From Deltaproteobacteria bacterium (lineage in GTDB: Bacteria; Desulfobacterota; DSM-4660; Desulfatiglandales; HGW-15): DNA of 20,986 bases. The notes under the pieces were generated by a model. That model did not search any database, was not told the DNA's origin, and saw nothing but the letters and a program-made list of their open reading frames with translations. Made by a program: the position numbers and the translations under genes. Shown one piece after another: positions 1-6,848 of this stretch. The stretch's first letter is position 1; the number at the start of each line of letters is the position of its first letter. Where the stretch lies: assembly GCA_016932235.1 (NCBI GenBank), contig JAFGDF010000158.1, forward strand, positions 1 to 20,986. The letters run 5' to 3'.

Positions 1-50
1 AACGTTATCTCTAAAGACCGTGGCCTGGGACCATATGGCGCTATTTTCAT

Positions 51-386
51 TCATCGTGGTGGCCCAAAGGGCCATGAGTGTTTAACATGATGCCCACCCT
101 TCTGCCTAATCTCCGGTATAACCTCATGTATGATCCACCTTTTAAAAGCCCTAGCTTCCGGTTTTCTGGAACTGAGAACCAGAGAGTAGAGTCCTGGCTC
201 GTTGATGATAATTCGCCTTCCGGTATCACCACCACGACCGGATGATTGAAAGTCGGGAATAACGACCATCAATTTTTCATCAGGATCTAAGCCACTTACA
301 GCATCTCTGCTGTTCTTAATATCCAAGATCTCGCACACCTCTTTAGCTACCCACCATAGGTTGCCCTGTATATCTGTTAATCTATA
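51..386 (-). pseudogene. Bro-N domain phage antirepressor fragment
   Basis: The minus frame reads NLWWVAKEVCEILDIKN, then a GRRIIINEPGLYSLVLSSRK segment, then AFKRWIIHEVIPEIRQKGG. These are the conserved blocks of the Bro-N domain found in phage antirepressors. The frame is open only from 386, because an in-frame TAG lies at 387-389. The first block begins before the first usable start, a GTG at 338, so the natural N-terminus is lost. After the Bro-N domain the frame ends at 51, with no C-terminal antirepressor domain. In intact phages these proteins relieve repression and allow induction. Here the gene is most likely a dead relic, in line with the broken integrase and KilA-N pieces nearby. 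A short expressed Bro-N-only protein from the GTG start cannot be excluded. Confidence 0.7.
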
Positions 387-458
387 CTAGCCTTCGGATA
401 TTGTGTGCCTGTTTCTGTAAAGGGCTATAAAACTCATCAGAGTTGACGATCTCACTCC

Positions 459-938
459 ATGGATGTAATCTGTCTGTTATCAAACCTTAATCAAGCAGTA
501 TTCAACATGATAGTGAAAATAATCTTAGTAATCCTTGGATTGACCTATGCAGCTTCTCCCTTCGACCTGGTGCCTGATTTCTTGATCGGACTTGGTTGGA
601 TTGACGATATCGCTGTCATTTTTCTTTTGTGGAAAGCCTACAAGTATTACATGAGAAGGAAATACGCTTATTCAAGAGAATATACACAGTCTTCCTCTAA
701 TAGTCATTCCGATTACAGACAACAAACAGAAAATGTATCCCATACAACAGACCCTTATGAAGTCCTTGGTGTTGGCAAAAAAGCTTCCCAAGATCAGATA
801 AGGAGTGCATATAAGTCGCTTGCAGCAAAATATCACCCTGACAAAGTATCCCATCTAGGTGAGGAGTTCAAAGAGTTGGCAGAGCAGCGATTTAAGGAGA
901 TACAGGAGGCGTATCAGAAATTGAAGGTTAAAGGCTGA
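459..938 (+). CDS. DUF1232 (YkvA-like) membrane protein with C-terminal J domain
   Basis: The protein has 159 residues. Residues about 17-65 contain a hydrophobic segment and the DUF1232 signature ([13 protein letters not shown], then a DDIAV block), which suggests one or two membrane-associated helices. A polar, Ser/Gln-rich linker follows at about 66-95. Residues 98-159 form a complete J domain with the HPD motif at 126-128 (YHPDK) and a helix IV ending in [10 protein letters not shown] domains stimulate the ATPase of DnaK/Hsp70, so a role as a membrane-tethered Hsp70 co-chaperone is inferred; its client is unknown. An in-frame TGA lies just upstream at 444-446, so the start is ATG 459 or the internal ATG at 507. 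Neither has a clear ribosome-binding site. It lies antisense to phage fragments on both sides, and its last codons overlap the broken end of the KilA-N fragment. This is the only intact gene in the relic. Confidence 0.75.
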   Translation: MDVICLLSNLNQAVFNMIVKIILVILGLTYAASPFDLVPDFLIGLGWIDDIAVIFLLWKAYKYYMRRKYAYSREYTQSSSNSHSDYRQQTENVSHTTDPYEVLGVGKKASQDQIRSAYKSLAAKYHPDKVSHLGEEFKELAEQRFKEIQEAYQKLKVKG

Positions 939-1032
939 GGTACTTGGCATAAGCCAGGAAGATCTGCCAGTGGGCATAGGTTCCACCGTAGCGTCCAACC
1001 TGAGTTTGTATAACGTTTTCAATAAGATAAAT
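928..1032 (-). pseudogene. KilA-N domain fragment
   Basis: Read on the minus strand, the frame gives QTQVGRYGGTYAHW followed by [11 protein letters not shown]. This is the central conserved block of KilA-N, a DNA-binding domain of phage antirepressors and regulators. The match starts abruptly near 1030, just where the integrase frame ends. It stops after the YLS that normally continues as SPEF, close to position 936 where the J-domain gene ends. Only about 30 residues remain, with no start codon, so this is a deletion remnant. I identified it from the residue pattern alone. Confidence 0.6.
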
Positions 1033-1294
1033 ATTGCTGTACCATTTCCTGTATTTTCTCTTCCGATAACTGGCTCAACTGTCTGTCTCCCTTCCGTAAA
1101 AATCTGAATAGTAATTGCACCTGCCCTGCTAATATTCTAGCTTTAGTCTTAGCTATGCCGATGTAACCAGTTTTGAGGCTGTACCTTAGCTCTTTTCTAC
1201 CAATAAATCTATAAAGATCTGAAGGCACAACCATCCTGAAACAGTATGAATATGTGTTACGAACTAGGTAGCTAGGTGACGTATTGATAGGCAT
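1019..1294 (-). pseudogene. Truncated tyrosine-recombinase integrase (N-terminal part)
   Basis: From ATG 1294 the frame reads MPINTSPSYLVRNTYSYCF, then RMVVPSDLYRFIGRKELRYS and LKTGYIGIAKTKARILAGQ. This is the N-terminal (DUF6538-type) arm-binding region seen at the start of many phage and island integrases. The frame stops at 1019 after about 91 residues (114 if a TTG at 1363 is used). Such integrases usually run to about 400 residues, so the catalytic R...HxxR...Y domain is missing. Directly after the stop the sequence becomes KilA-N, pointing to a deletion junction. The gene lies just beyond the 3' end of ssrA and is read away from it. This is the classic position of an integrase that used the tmRNA gene as its attachment site. 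Confidence 0.75.
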
Positions 1295-1315
1295 CTTCGG
1301 GTTATCTCCAGTTTC

Positions 1316-1339
1316 AGTTTGTGTAACAAGTTTGTGTAA
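1316..1339. repeat. Two tandem 11-bp direct repeats between integrase relic and ssrA
   Basis: The sequence AGTTTGTGTAA occurs at 1316-1326 and again at 1329-1339, a 13-bp period. A one-mismatch copy (AGTTTGTATAA) lies at 1003-1013. The pair sits between the likely integrase start and the ssrA 3' end, where arm-type integrase binding sites of an attL are expected. That role is an inference, and the copies are short. Confidence 0.4.
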
Positions 1340-1370
1340 GAACTGGAAAAAACCGAATGGCAAGCTATAG

Positions 1371-1403
1371 AAATAAAAAAACCTGCTTGAATTTCAGCAG
1401 GTT
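1371..1403 (-). terminator. Rho-independent terminator of ssrA
   Basis: On the minus strand AACCTGC (1403-1397) pairs with GCAGGTT (1386-1380), giving a 7-bp stem with a 10-nt loop. A run of U residues follows (complement of the A-rich 1371-1380). It lies about 10 bases past the mature tmRNA 3' end and separates ssrA from the integrase relic. Confidence 0.85.
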
Positions 1404-1413
1404 ATGATTTTAT

Positions 1414-1770
1414 TGGTGGAGGCGGGGAGAGTCGAACTCCCGTCCGAAAATATTCCGCTTAAGCATCTACATACTTATCCCGATAATAGAAGTTCGCTCC
1501 AGGTTCCCTACCGGGCAAGGTTGCCTGAGAGCTAACCCGTGTAAAAGTTTCGCCTTTTCGATCCATGGGTGTATCAAATCGGCTATCCTGCTGAGTCGAC
1601 GCCCTGATTCATCTCGCAGGAAAGTTGAACAGGACGTTAGCCTTTATTTACGCGGCTAAAGCGTACGCGTAATCGTCTGCGTTTGTTTTTATTCCACCTG
1701 TTTACGAGGAAGGTGGAAACTCGGTATGCAGCTTAAACTTCTTTATCCCCGTCGAAACCGTTTCGCCCCC
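1414..1770 (-). ncRNA. ssrA: tmRNA (ssrA)
   Basis: This is a one-piece transfer-messenger RNA of 357 nt that rescues stalled ribosomes and tags the unfinished peptide for degradation, working with SmpB. The 5' end begins GGGGGCGAAACGGTTTCGAC (1770 downwards). The 3' end reads ...CTCCCCGCCTCCACCA (to 1414) and includes an encoded CCA. GGGGGCG pairs with CGCCTCC to form the 7-bp acceptor stem with one G-U pair. GGGAGTTCGACTCTCCC forms the T arm. The internal reading frame is described separately. The gene has its own promoter at 1802-1830 and a terminator at 1371-1403, and it lies directly downstream of smpB. Confidence 0.97.
1648..1680 (-). other. tmRNA proteolysis-tag reading frame
   Basis: From the likely resume codon GCA (1680-1678) the frame reads ADDYAYALAA and ends at TAA (1650-1648). 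With the alanine carried by the tmRNA itself, the added tag would be A-ADDYAYALAA. The ALAA end is the usual degron recognised by ClpXP-type proteases. The resume codon is inferred by comparison with known tags; the frame and stop are read directly. Confidence 0.85.
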
Positions 1771-1801
1771 ATTTATTCTTGAATTAATGACCAATAACTT
1801 A

Positions 1802-1830
1802 ATTATAACAATCACCCGGACAATAGTCAA
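1802..1830 (-). promoter_or_regulatory. Sigma-70-type promoter of ssrA
   Basis: On the minus strand TTGACT (1830-1825) and TATAAT (1807-1802) are separated by exactly 17 bases, a near-consensus promoter. It would give a pre-tmRNA with a 5' leader of roughly 25 bases to be trimmed. The -35 box overlaps the smpB stop codon (1829-1827), so the promoter is built into the end of smpB. Confidence 0.8.
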
Positions 1831-2282
1831 TAATTACGTTTTCTTCCGGCCTGCTCCATCTCTCTTTTCATCTCTTTCTCTTTGAGAGTCCTTCTTTTAT
1901 CCACCTTCTTTTTCCCTTTTGCAAGACCGATCTCAACTTTTGCCCAGCTGTCTGAAAAATAGGCTTTTAATGGTATCAGAGAATATCCCTTCTCCTTTGT
2001 TTTACCTATCAGCCGTTTTATCTCTCTTTTTGAAAAAAGTAATTTTCTTGTCCTCTTGGGATCAAGATCCATATAATGTGTATATGGATAGGGTGATATG
2101 TGCATGTTATACAGGAAAACCTCTCCGTTTTTAATTCTGGCATACCCGTCAACCAGGCTGGCGCGCCCTTCCCTGAGAGATTTTACCTCAGGGCCCAAAA
2201 GCACGAGACCCGCCTCTTGAACCTCGTCAATAAAGTATTCATGCGATGCTTTCCTGTTTTGACAAACAATTTTTTTACTCAT
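1827..2282 (-). CDS. smpB: SsrA-binding protein SmpB
   Basis: This RNA-binding partner of tmRNA delivers it to stalled ribosomes. The 151 residues match the family in length and sequence: KASHEYFIDEVQEAGLVLLG, then GPEVKSLREGRASLVDGYA, and HISPYPYTHY. The basic C-terminal tail (KGKKKVDKRRTLKEKE) is the part that enters the ribosomal A site and mRNA path. ATG at 2282 is preferred over the adjacent TTG at 2285; AGGA lies a few bases upstream, at the end of ptsI. The gap to ptsI is only a few bases, so the two are probably co-transcribed. The stop codon lies inside the ssrA promoter. Confidence 0.97.
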   Translation of the reverse strand: MSKKIVCQNRKASHEYFIDEVQEAGLVLLGPEVKSLREGRASLVDGYARIKNGEVFLYNMHISPYPYTHYMDLDPKRTRKLLFSKREIKRLIGKTKEKGYSLIPLKAYFSDSWAKVEIGLAKGKKKVDKRRTLKEKEMKREMEQAGRKRNY

Positions 2283-2289
2283 CAATTTC

Positions 2290-4098
2290 CTAATTCAACA
2301 TCCCGCTGATTGCGGTCTTCACGTATAGATCTTCTTCCTTCAGGTCTTCCAGCATCGGCCTGAACTTTTCCTCTATAAACATTCTTACTTCCTTTGCGGT
2401 GCTTAACCTCAGAATTTCTTGAAGATCTTTAACCGCCTCTTCCCTGTAAATGGACCTGATCACCTTCTTCAAAAGGGGAATCTTTAAAAGATTCATGCTT
2501 AGTTCGTCTATCCCGATCCCCAGCAGAATGGAAGCGCAAAAAGGATCTCCCGCCATTTCCCCGCAAAGAGAGACATCAATACCGGCATCTTTAGCGCTTT
2601 TCACAACCTGGTCTATCATCCTTATAACCGCAGGATGATATGGCTCATACATATAGGCCACATGTTCGTTTCCCCTGTCTATTGCCAGCGAATATTGAAT
2701 AAGATCGTTCGTCCCTATACTGAAAAAATCAGCGTGCCTGGCAAGAAGATCCGCTACGATCACTGCCGATGGCACTTCAATCATGGCGCCTACCCTAATA
2801 TTGCGATCATACTCCATTCCCTTTTTATCAAGTTCATCCATTACTTCGCTGAGTATTTCCTTGGCTGCAAGCAGTTCCTGGACTCCCGATATCATTGGAA
2901 ACATCAGCCGGATTTTGCCAAAGGCGCTCGCCCTGAGTATTGCTCTTAACTGGCTTTTAAAAATTCCCGTTTCTTTCAGACATAGCCTTATGGCCCTCAA
3001 CCCAAGGGCAGGATTTATCTGACCTGCCATATCCATGCGCGATGCAAATTTATCTCCTCCAAGATCCAATGTTCGTATTGTCACTATTTCAGGGGATACC
3101 ATCTGCGCCACTTCCCTGTAATCCGTAAATAACTCCTCTTCATCAGGTACTCCTCTGCTCCTGATATAAAGAAATTCCGTCCTGTAAAGTCCCACACCCT
3201 CAGCGCCATACTCCTTTGCCGCGGAAATTTCCTCTATCAGTTCTATATTTGCCAGGATTGTTGTCTTATAACCATCTACGGTAACAGCCGGCAGGTGGCT
3301 TGACCTCAGGATGCTTGACCTGAATCTCTCAATCTTTTCTTGTTTTTTTCCATACGCTATGATGGTTTCATCATCCGGGTTTACTATAACTTCCCCTGTA
3401 TAACCGTCCACTATGATGAGAACGCCATCTTCCACTGCTGATGTTATTGACTCCAGACCCACCACCGCTGGAATTTTCAAGGCCTGGGCCATAATAGCCG
3501 TATGGGAAGTTCGCCCTCCAACATCCGTTAGAAACCCTTTAACTTTTTCAGTATTCAGTTCACTGGTATCTCCCGGGGAAAGATCATGGGCCACGATTAT
3601 GACACGCTCCTCTATTTCGGCAAGACTCTCCACTTTCTTTCCCGACAGGTTCCTCAAAATCCGATCTTCAACATTTTCCACATCCCTTATGCGGTCCCTT
3701 ATGTACTCATAATCGATCTGCTCAAACAGGTGTCTTATGTTCTGTACCGACTTCCTCAAGGCCCATTCCGCGTTAATCTTCTCTTTCAATATAGTATTAA
3801 TGGTGGATTCGGATATCATGCTGTCGTCCATGATCATCAGATGAGCGTCCAGGATAAAAGCATGGTCCTTGAGTTCTTCGGACATCCGGGCCTTCAGGGA
3901 AACGATCTGTTCCCTTGCGCTGTTAAGCGCCTCTTTAAACCTTTCCACTTCCCTTGCAACTTCGTCATCATTAATGAGATACTGATAAATAATAGTTTGT
4001 TTTGACCTGTCCACAAAACGGGCCTTCCCGATGATTATCCCCTGGGATACGGCAATGCCTTTCAGTCTGGTATTAAGGATTTCAGAATTATCAGTCAT
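2290..4098 (-). CDS. ptsI: PTS enzyme I (phosphoenolpyruvate-protein phosphotransferase)
   Basis: Enzyme I takes phosphate from phosphoenolpyruvate and passes it to HPr, the first step of the phosphotransferase system, in the cytosol. The 602 residues cover all domains. The N-terminal HPr-binding helical region is followed by the phospho-histidine motif GGRTSHTAIMAQ, with His199 as the likely phosphorylated residue. The C-terminal PEP-binding barrel carries the GVGLYRTEFL motif, the Arg-containing TLDLGGDK block, SIGTNDLIQYSLA, and the catalytic Cys in SLCGEMAGD. It is slightly longer than the E. coli enzyme (575). The start ATG overlaps the stop of ptsH by 4 bases (ATGA), so translation is coupled. 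No sugar-specific EII gene is nearby, so a regulatory or nitrogen-type PTS role is as likely as sugar uptake. Confidence 0.96.
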   Translation of the reverse strand: MTDNSEILNTRLKGIAVSQGIIIGKARFVDRSKQTIIYQYLINDDEVAREVERFKEALNSAREQIVSLKARMSEELKDHAFILDAHLMIMDDSMISESTINTILKEKINAEWALRKSVQNIRHLFEQIDYEYIRDRIRDVENVEDRILRNLSGKKVESLAEIEERVIIVAHDLSPGDTSELNTEKVKGFLTDVGGRTSHTAIMAQALKIPAVVGLESITSAVEDGVLIIVDGYTGEVIVNPDDETIIAYGKKQEKIERFRSSILRSSHLPAVTVDGYKTTILANIELIEEISAAKEYGAEGVGLYRTEFLYIRSRGVPDEEELFTDYREVAQMVSPEIVTIRTLDLGGDKFASRMDMAGQINPALGLRAIRLCLKETGIFKSQLRAILRASAFGKIRLMFPMISGVQELLAAKEILSEVMDELDKKGMEYDRNIRVGAMIEVPSAVIVADLLARHADFFSIGTNDLIQYSLAIDRGNEHVAYMYEPYHPAVIRMIDQVVKSAKDAGIDVSLCGEMAGDPFCASILLGIGIDELSMNLLKIPLLKKVIRSIYREEAVKDLQEILRLSTAKEVRMFIEEKFRPMLEDLKEEDLYVKTAISGMLN

Positions 4099-4373
4099 TT
4101 ATTTTCGCCGAATTTTTCACCGAACAGTGTATCCAATTTCGCCATAAGCTCTTCCGCGTCCTCCCCGACAGCGCGTCCCTGAATCTCGGTGCCTTTTTGA
4201 CAGGCAAGAGTAAGTATGGACAGGATACTCGATCCATCAACCTCGTAACCGTCCTTTTTGAAAAATAGTTTGGACTTATACTGACCGGCCAATTCCACAA
4301 TTTTGGCAGCGGCCCGCCCGTGCAAACCCAGATCATTTATTATCTTGAATGTCTTAATCTGTTCTTGATCCAT
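4095..4373 (-). CDS. ptsH: PTS phosphocarrier protein HPr
   Basis: HPr is a small cytosolic phosphocarrier between enzyme I and EIIA proteins. The 92-residue protein has the active-site block LGLHGRAAAKIVELA with His18. The DGSSILSILTLA segment places Ser49 where HPr kinase/phosphorylase modifies Ser46 in Gram-positive bacteria and many proteobacteria. It is a little longer than classic HPr (85-88). It heads the ptsH-ptsI-smpB run, separated from the upstream rsmI by 84 AT-rich bases. I see TATAAT-like sequence there but no convincing full promoter. Confidence 0.95.
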   Translation of the reverse strand: MDQEQIKTFKIINDLGLHGRAAAKIVELAGQYKSKLFFKKDGYEVDGSSILSILTLACQKGTEIQGRAVGEDAEELMAKLDTLFGEKFGENK

Positions 4374-4457
4374 CTCAAACTATGCCCTTATTGAAAGATA
4401 TCGCGGTTTTTTTCATTGATATATAATAAAATCATCGGACTTTTACTATTATTATTT

Positions 4458-5390
4458 TCAGTTCGGGGCAGCGGGCTCCGGCACAACCCGATTCAGGGTC
4501 CCCATTGTCTTCTTTATTGCAATACACTCCCTGTATACAGCCCTGTACGGAATGCCATTTTCATATGATAGCTGCTCAGCAATCTCTCTGCTGCTCTTAT
4601 GTCCCCCAAGCAAAAGAGTCCTGACCTTTTTTTTCATTTTTTCATCCATGGTCTGTATATCCACGGGATTTTCATTCCCCGAAACGAGCAGGGTGATCTC
4701 ACCTTTTATCTCTTTACCCGCCAGTTTTTTAAGAACTTGGCTTATATTTCCCCTGATAGCCTCTTCATAAATTTTTGTCAATTCCCTGAATATCTCAACA
4801 TCTCGATTCCCTAAAATAGCTTCAACGTCTTTTATGAAAGGAAGGAGCCTTCGGGACGTTTCGTAAAAAATCATTGTCCTGGATTCTGATGTGAGCTCCT
4901 TCAACTGCTTCTTTCTCTTTCCAGGCCTGTTTGACAGGAACCCAAGGAAGAGGAACTCATCCGACCTCAATCCTGATATTGAAAGGGCCGTGATTAATGC
5001 GGATGGACCGGGAACAGGAATGACCTTTATGCCCTCTAAAACGGCTTCTTTTATCATAAATGAACCGGGGTCCGAGACAGCGGGTGTTCCTGCATTGCAT
5101 ACCAGGGCGATATTGCACCCTGATTTTAGCTTTCTAAGAAGTTCGGGCCCTTTTCTCAACCTGTTATGCTGGTTATAGCTCGTCACACTTGTGGTGATCC
5201 CGTAATGCCGGCACAACCCCTTTGTATGGCCGATGGTTTCAGCGGCAATCAGGTCCGATTCCTGCAGAGTTCTCAGCGCGCGCAGTGTAATGTCTTCCAG
5301 ATTTCCAATGGGAGTAGAAACGATATAAAGACTGCCGGGTTTTTTTTCAAGGATACCGGCCTGTGTTGTTGTAGTCCTTTCTTTTTCCAT
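4458..5390 (-). CDS. rsmI: 16S rRNA 2'-O-ribose C1402 methyltransferase RsmI
   Basis: RsmI methylates the ribose of C1402 of 16S rRNA using S-adenosylmethionine, in the ribosome decoding centre. The tetrapyrrole-methylase fold is clear: GSLYIVSTPIGNLEDITLRA near the N-terminus, then IALVCNAGTPAVSDPG, then VIPVPGPSALITALSISG. A C-terminal helical region (GHKSSREIAEQLSYENGIPY) is typical of the family. I chose ATG 5390 (310 residues). The longer option from 5465 would translate a dispersed palindromic repeat at 5415-5435 and add residues unlike the family. The ribosome-binding site at 5390 is weak. The gene follows yraN closely and ends the ffh cluster. Confidence 0.93.
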   Translation of the reverse strand: MEKERTTTTQAGILEKKPGSLYIVSTPIGNLEDITLRALRTLQESDLIAAETIGHTKGLCRHYGITTSVTSYNQHNRLRKGPELLRKLKSGCNIALVCNAGTPAVSDPGSFMIKEAVLEGIKVIPVPGPSALITALSISGLRSDEFLFLGFLSNRPGKRKKQLKELTSESRTMIFYETSRRLLPFIKDVEAILGNRDVEIFRELTKIYEEAIRGNISQVLKKLAGKEIKGEITLLVSGNENPVDIQTMDEKMKKKVRTLLLGGHKSSREIAEQLSYENGIPYRAVYRECIAIKKTMGTLNRVVPEPAAPN

Positions 5391-5414
5391 AGTCTCGCAA
5401 ATCTTGACAGCGGG

Positions 5415-5435
5415 CTGTCGAGCCAAGTCCGACAG
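5415..5435. repeat. 21-bp dispersed palindrome, copy 1
   Basis: The arms CTGTCG (5415-5420) and CGACAG (5430-5435) flank a short loop and are followed by GCTCCT. Nearly the same unit occurs at 14309-14329, with degenerate copies at 11085-11107 and 18924-18936. It sits between the yraN stop and the preferred rsmI start. Confidence 0.7.
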
Positions 5436-5439
5436 GCTC

Positions 5440-5811
5440 CTAGCCGTAATCAAGTTCAAACGCATCAGTGATAACTTCTATCTCTTCAAATTCCCGATCA
5501 AGGTTTATGGCCACCACATCAAATCTTGATTTTACCCCGTAACAATCCTTTTCTTTCATGTATGCAAGAGCCGTCTTCGATATCTGCCTTATCTTCCTCT
5601 TATCAACCGCTTCTTTTGCGCGGGCGATCGAATTCCCCTTTCTTGTCTTTATCTCTATGAAAACAAGATACTCTCCATCTCTTGCTATCAGATCGATCTC
5701 ACCCAGGGCGCACCGGTAGTTCTTTTCAACACATTTATATCCCAGTTTTTTAAGCCTTCTAAGGGCCATCTCCTCGCCGGTCTTTCCAAGCCTGATCCTC
5801 TCCTCCGTCAC
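5440..5811 (-). CDS. yraN: UPF0102 (YraN) family nuclease-like protein
   Basis: The 123 residues are a usual length for the family. The PD-(D/E)XK-like core is visible as GEIDLIARDGEYLVFIEIKT with following RxG, and an RFDVVAI strand. Family members are predicted endonuclease-fold proteins whose cellular role is poorly defined; a Holliday-junction-resolvase-like fold is known from structural comparison. It overlaps rnhB by 4 bases (ATGA) and is therefore translationally coupled. The rnhB-yraN pairing is very common in proteobacteria. Confidence 0.93.
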   Translation of the reverse strand: MTEERIRLGKTGEEMALRRLKKLGYKCVEKNYRCALGEIDLIARDGEYLVFIEIKTRKGNSIARAKEAVDKRKIRQISKTALAYMKEKDCYGVKSRFDVVAINLDREFEEIEVITDAFELDYG

Positions 5812-6467
5812 TTGGACTCGACCCCCTTAAAGGAAAATCTGTGGATAACGGTCGGTCCATACCTCAACAATGCCTTTCGATGCTCTTCTGTGCCATAGCC
5901 CTTGTTCTGTTGAAAAGCATACTGTGGAAATCTTTCATGATATGAATCCATTATTCTGTCACGATATACCTTGGCCATTATCGAAGCAGCGGAAATGCTC
6001 TGGCTCAATCGGTCGCCCTTCTTTATGCACTTTTGGGGGATAATGGTTGGAATCCTGTGGATCCCGTCAACCAGAATAAAATCAGGGGGCAGCTCAAGGG
6101 AAAGTACTGCACGCTTCATTGCCTCCAAAGAGGCATTCAGAATATTTATTTTATCAATCAAATTGCTGGAGACAACACCTATGCCCACGGCGGCAGCTTC
6201 CGCATTAATGACGGAAAAAGCCCGGTTCCTGGCTTTTTCCGTCATCATTTTCGAATCCTTTACACCCTCCAGTCTTATATCTTCCGGTATGATAACTGCG
6301 GCTGCCACTACCGGTCCGGCTAACGGCCCCCTGCCCGCCTCATCCACCCCGGCTATCAAGACATAGCCATTCTTCCGCGCCAGTGATTCATGATATAGGT
6401 TATCATTAATCGGAAGATCTGCTGCTTCCTGGAAAAGAGGTAGGTTCTTATCTGATATAATCGACAA
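5808..6467 (-). CDS. rnhB: Ribonuclease HII
   Basis: RNase HII removes ribonucleotides and RNA primers from RNA-DNA hybrids. The catalytic block GVDEAGRGPLAGPVVAAAV holds Asp42 and Glu43. Further active-site segments are FILVDGIHR and SAASIMAKVYRDRIM, and the C-terminal QNKGYGTEEHRKAL is also typical. The 219 residues are a normal size with a somewhat long N-terminal lead (about 35 residues). The start is uncertain: no early ATG exists, TTG 6467 has GGAG only one base upstream, and the frame is open back to the rplS stop. The core assignment does not depend on this. Confidence 0.94.
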   Translation of the reverse strand: MSIISDKNLPLFQEAADLPINDNLYHESLARKNGYVLIAGVDEAGRGPLAGPVVAAAVIIPEDIRLEGVKDSKMMTEKARNRAFSVINAEAAAVGIGVVSSNLIDKINILNASLEAMKRAVLSLELPPDFILVDGIHRIPTIIPQKCIKKGDRLSQSISAASIMAKVYRDRIMDSYHERFPQYAFQQNKGYGTEEHRKALLRYGPTVIHRFSFKGVESK

Positions 6468-6485
6468 TCTCCGGAAATAAGAGAG

Positions 6486-6830
6486 CTAGATCCGTTTTTC
6501 CTTGATACGGGCGGCCTTGCCCCGCAGATTTCTCATATAGTAGAGGCGCCCTCTCCTCACCCTGCCCTTTGATACGACTTCAATTTTATCGATGGTAGGT
6601 GAATGCAGGGGGAAAATTCTCTCCACCCCTATGCCGTAAGATACCTTACGTACGGTAAAGGTTGACCCTAATCTGCCCTTTTTCCTTCTCAGGACAAAAC
6701 CTTGAAAAACCTGTATCCTTTCTTTCTCACCTTCCTTTATCCTGGCATGAACCTTGATCGTATCTCCAGGGCCAAAATCAGGTATATCCAGCCTCATCTG
6801 CTCATTTTCTATGTTTTCAATAATATTCAT
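6486..6830 (-). CDS. rplS: Large ribosomal subunit protein bL19
   Basis: This protein lies at the 30S-50S interface. The 114 residues match the family in full: [20 protein letters not shown], then [40 protein letters not shown] and the basic end [21 protein letters not shown] strong AGGAGG lies just upstream of the ATG. It is the expected neighbour of trmD and rimM. Confidence 0.97.
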   Translation of the reverse strand: MNIIENIENEQMRLDIPDFGPGDTIKVHARIKEGEKERIQVFQGFVLRRKKGRLGSTFTVRKVSYGIGVERIFPLHSPTIDKIEVVSKGRVRRGRLYYMRNLRGKAARIKEKRI

Positions 6831-6848
6831 ATATCCTCCTACGCCATT

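Noticed and set aside
1414..1480. Separate tRNA gene (the T-arm-like GGGAGTTCGACTCTCCC)
   Set aside because: It is the 3' tRNA-like end of tmRNA, as shown by the matching 5' half at 1770 and the tag frame.
3586..4005. 139-codon plus-strand frame inside ptsI
   Set aside because: It is a shadow of the conserved enzyme I coding sequence, with no recognisable domain.
5391..5465. Longer RsmI start inside yraN
   Set aside because: It would translate the dispersed palindrome and adds residues unlike the family N-terminus; ATG 5390 fits better.
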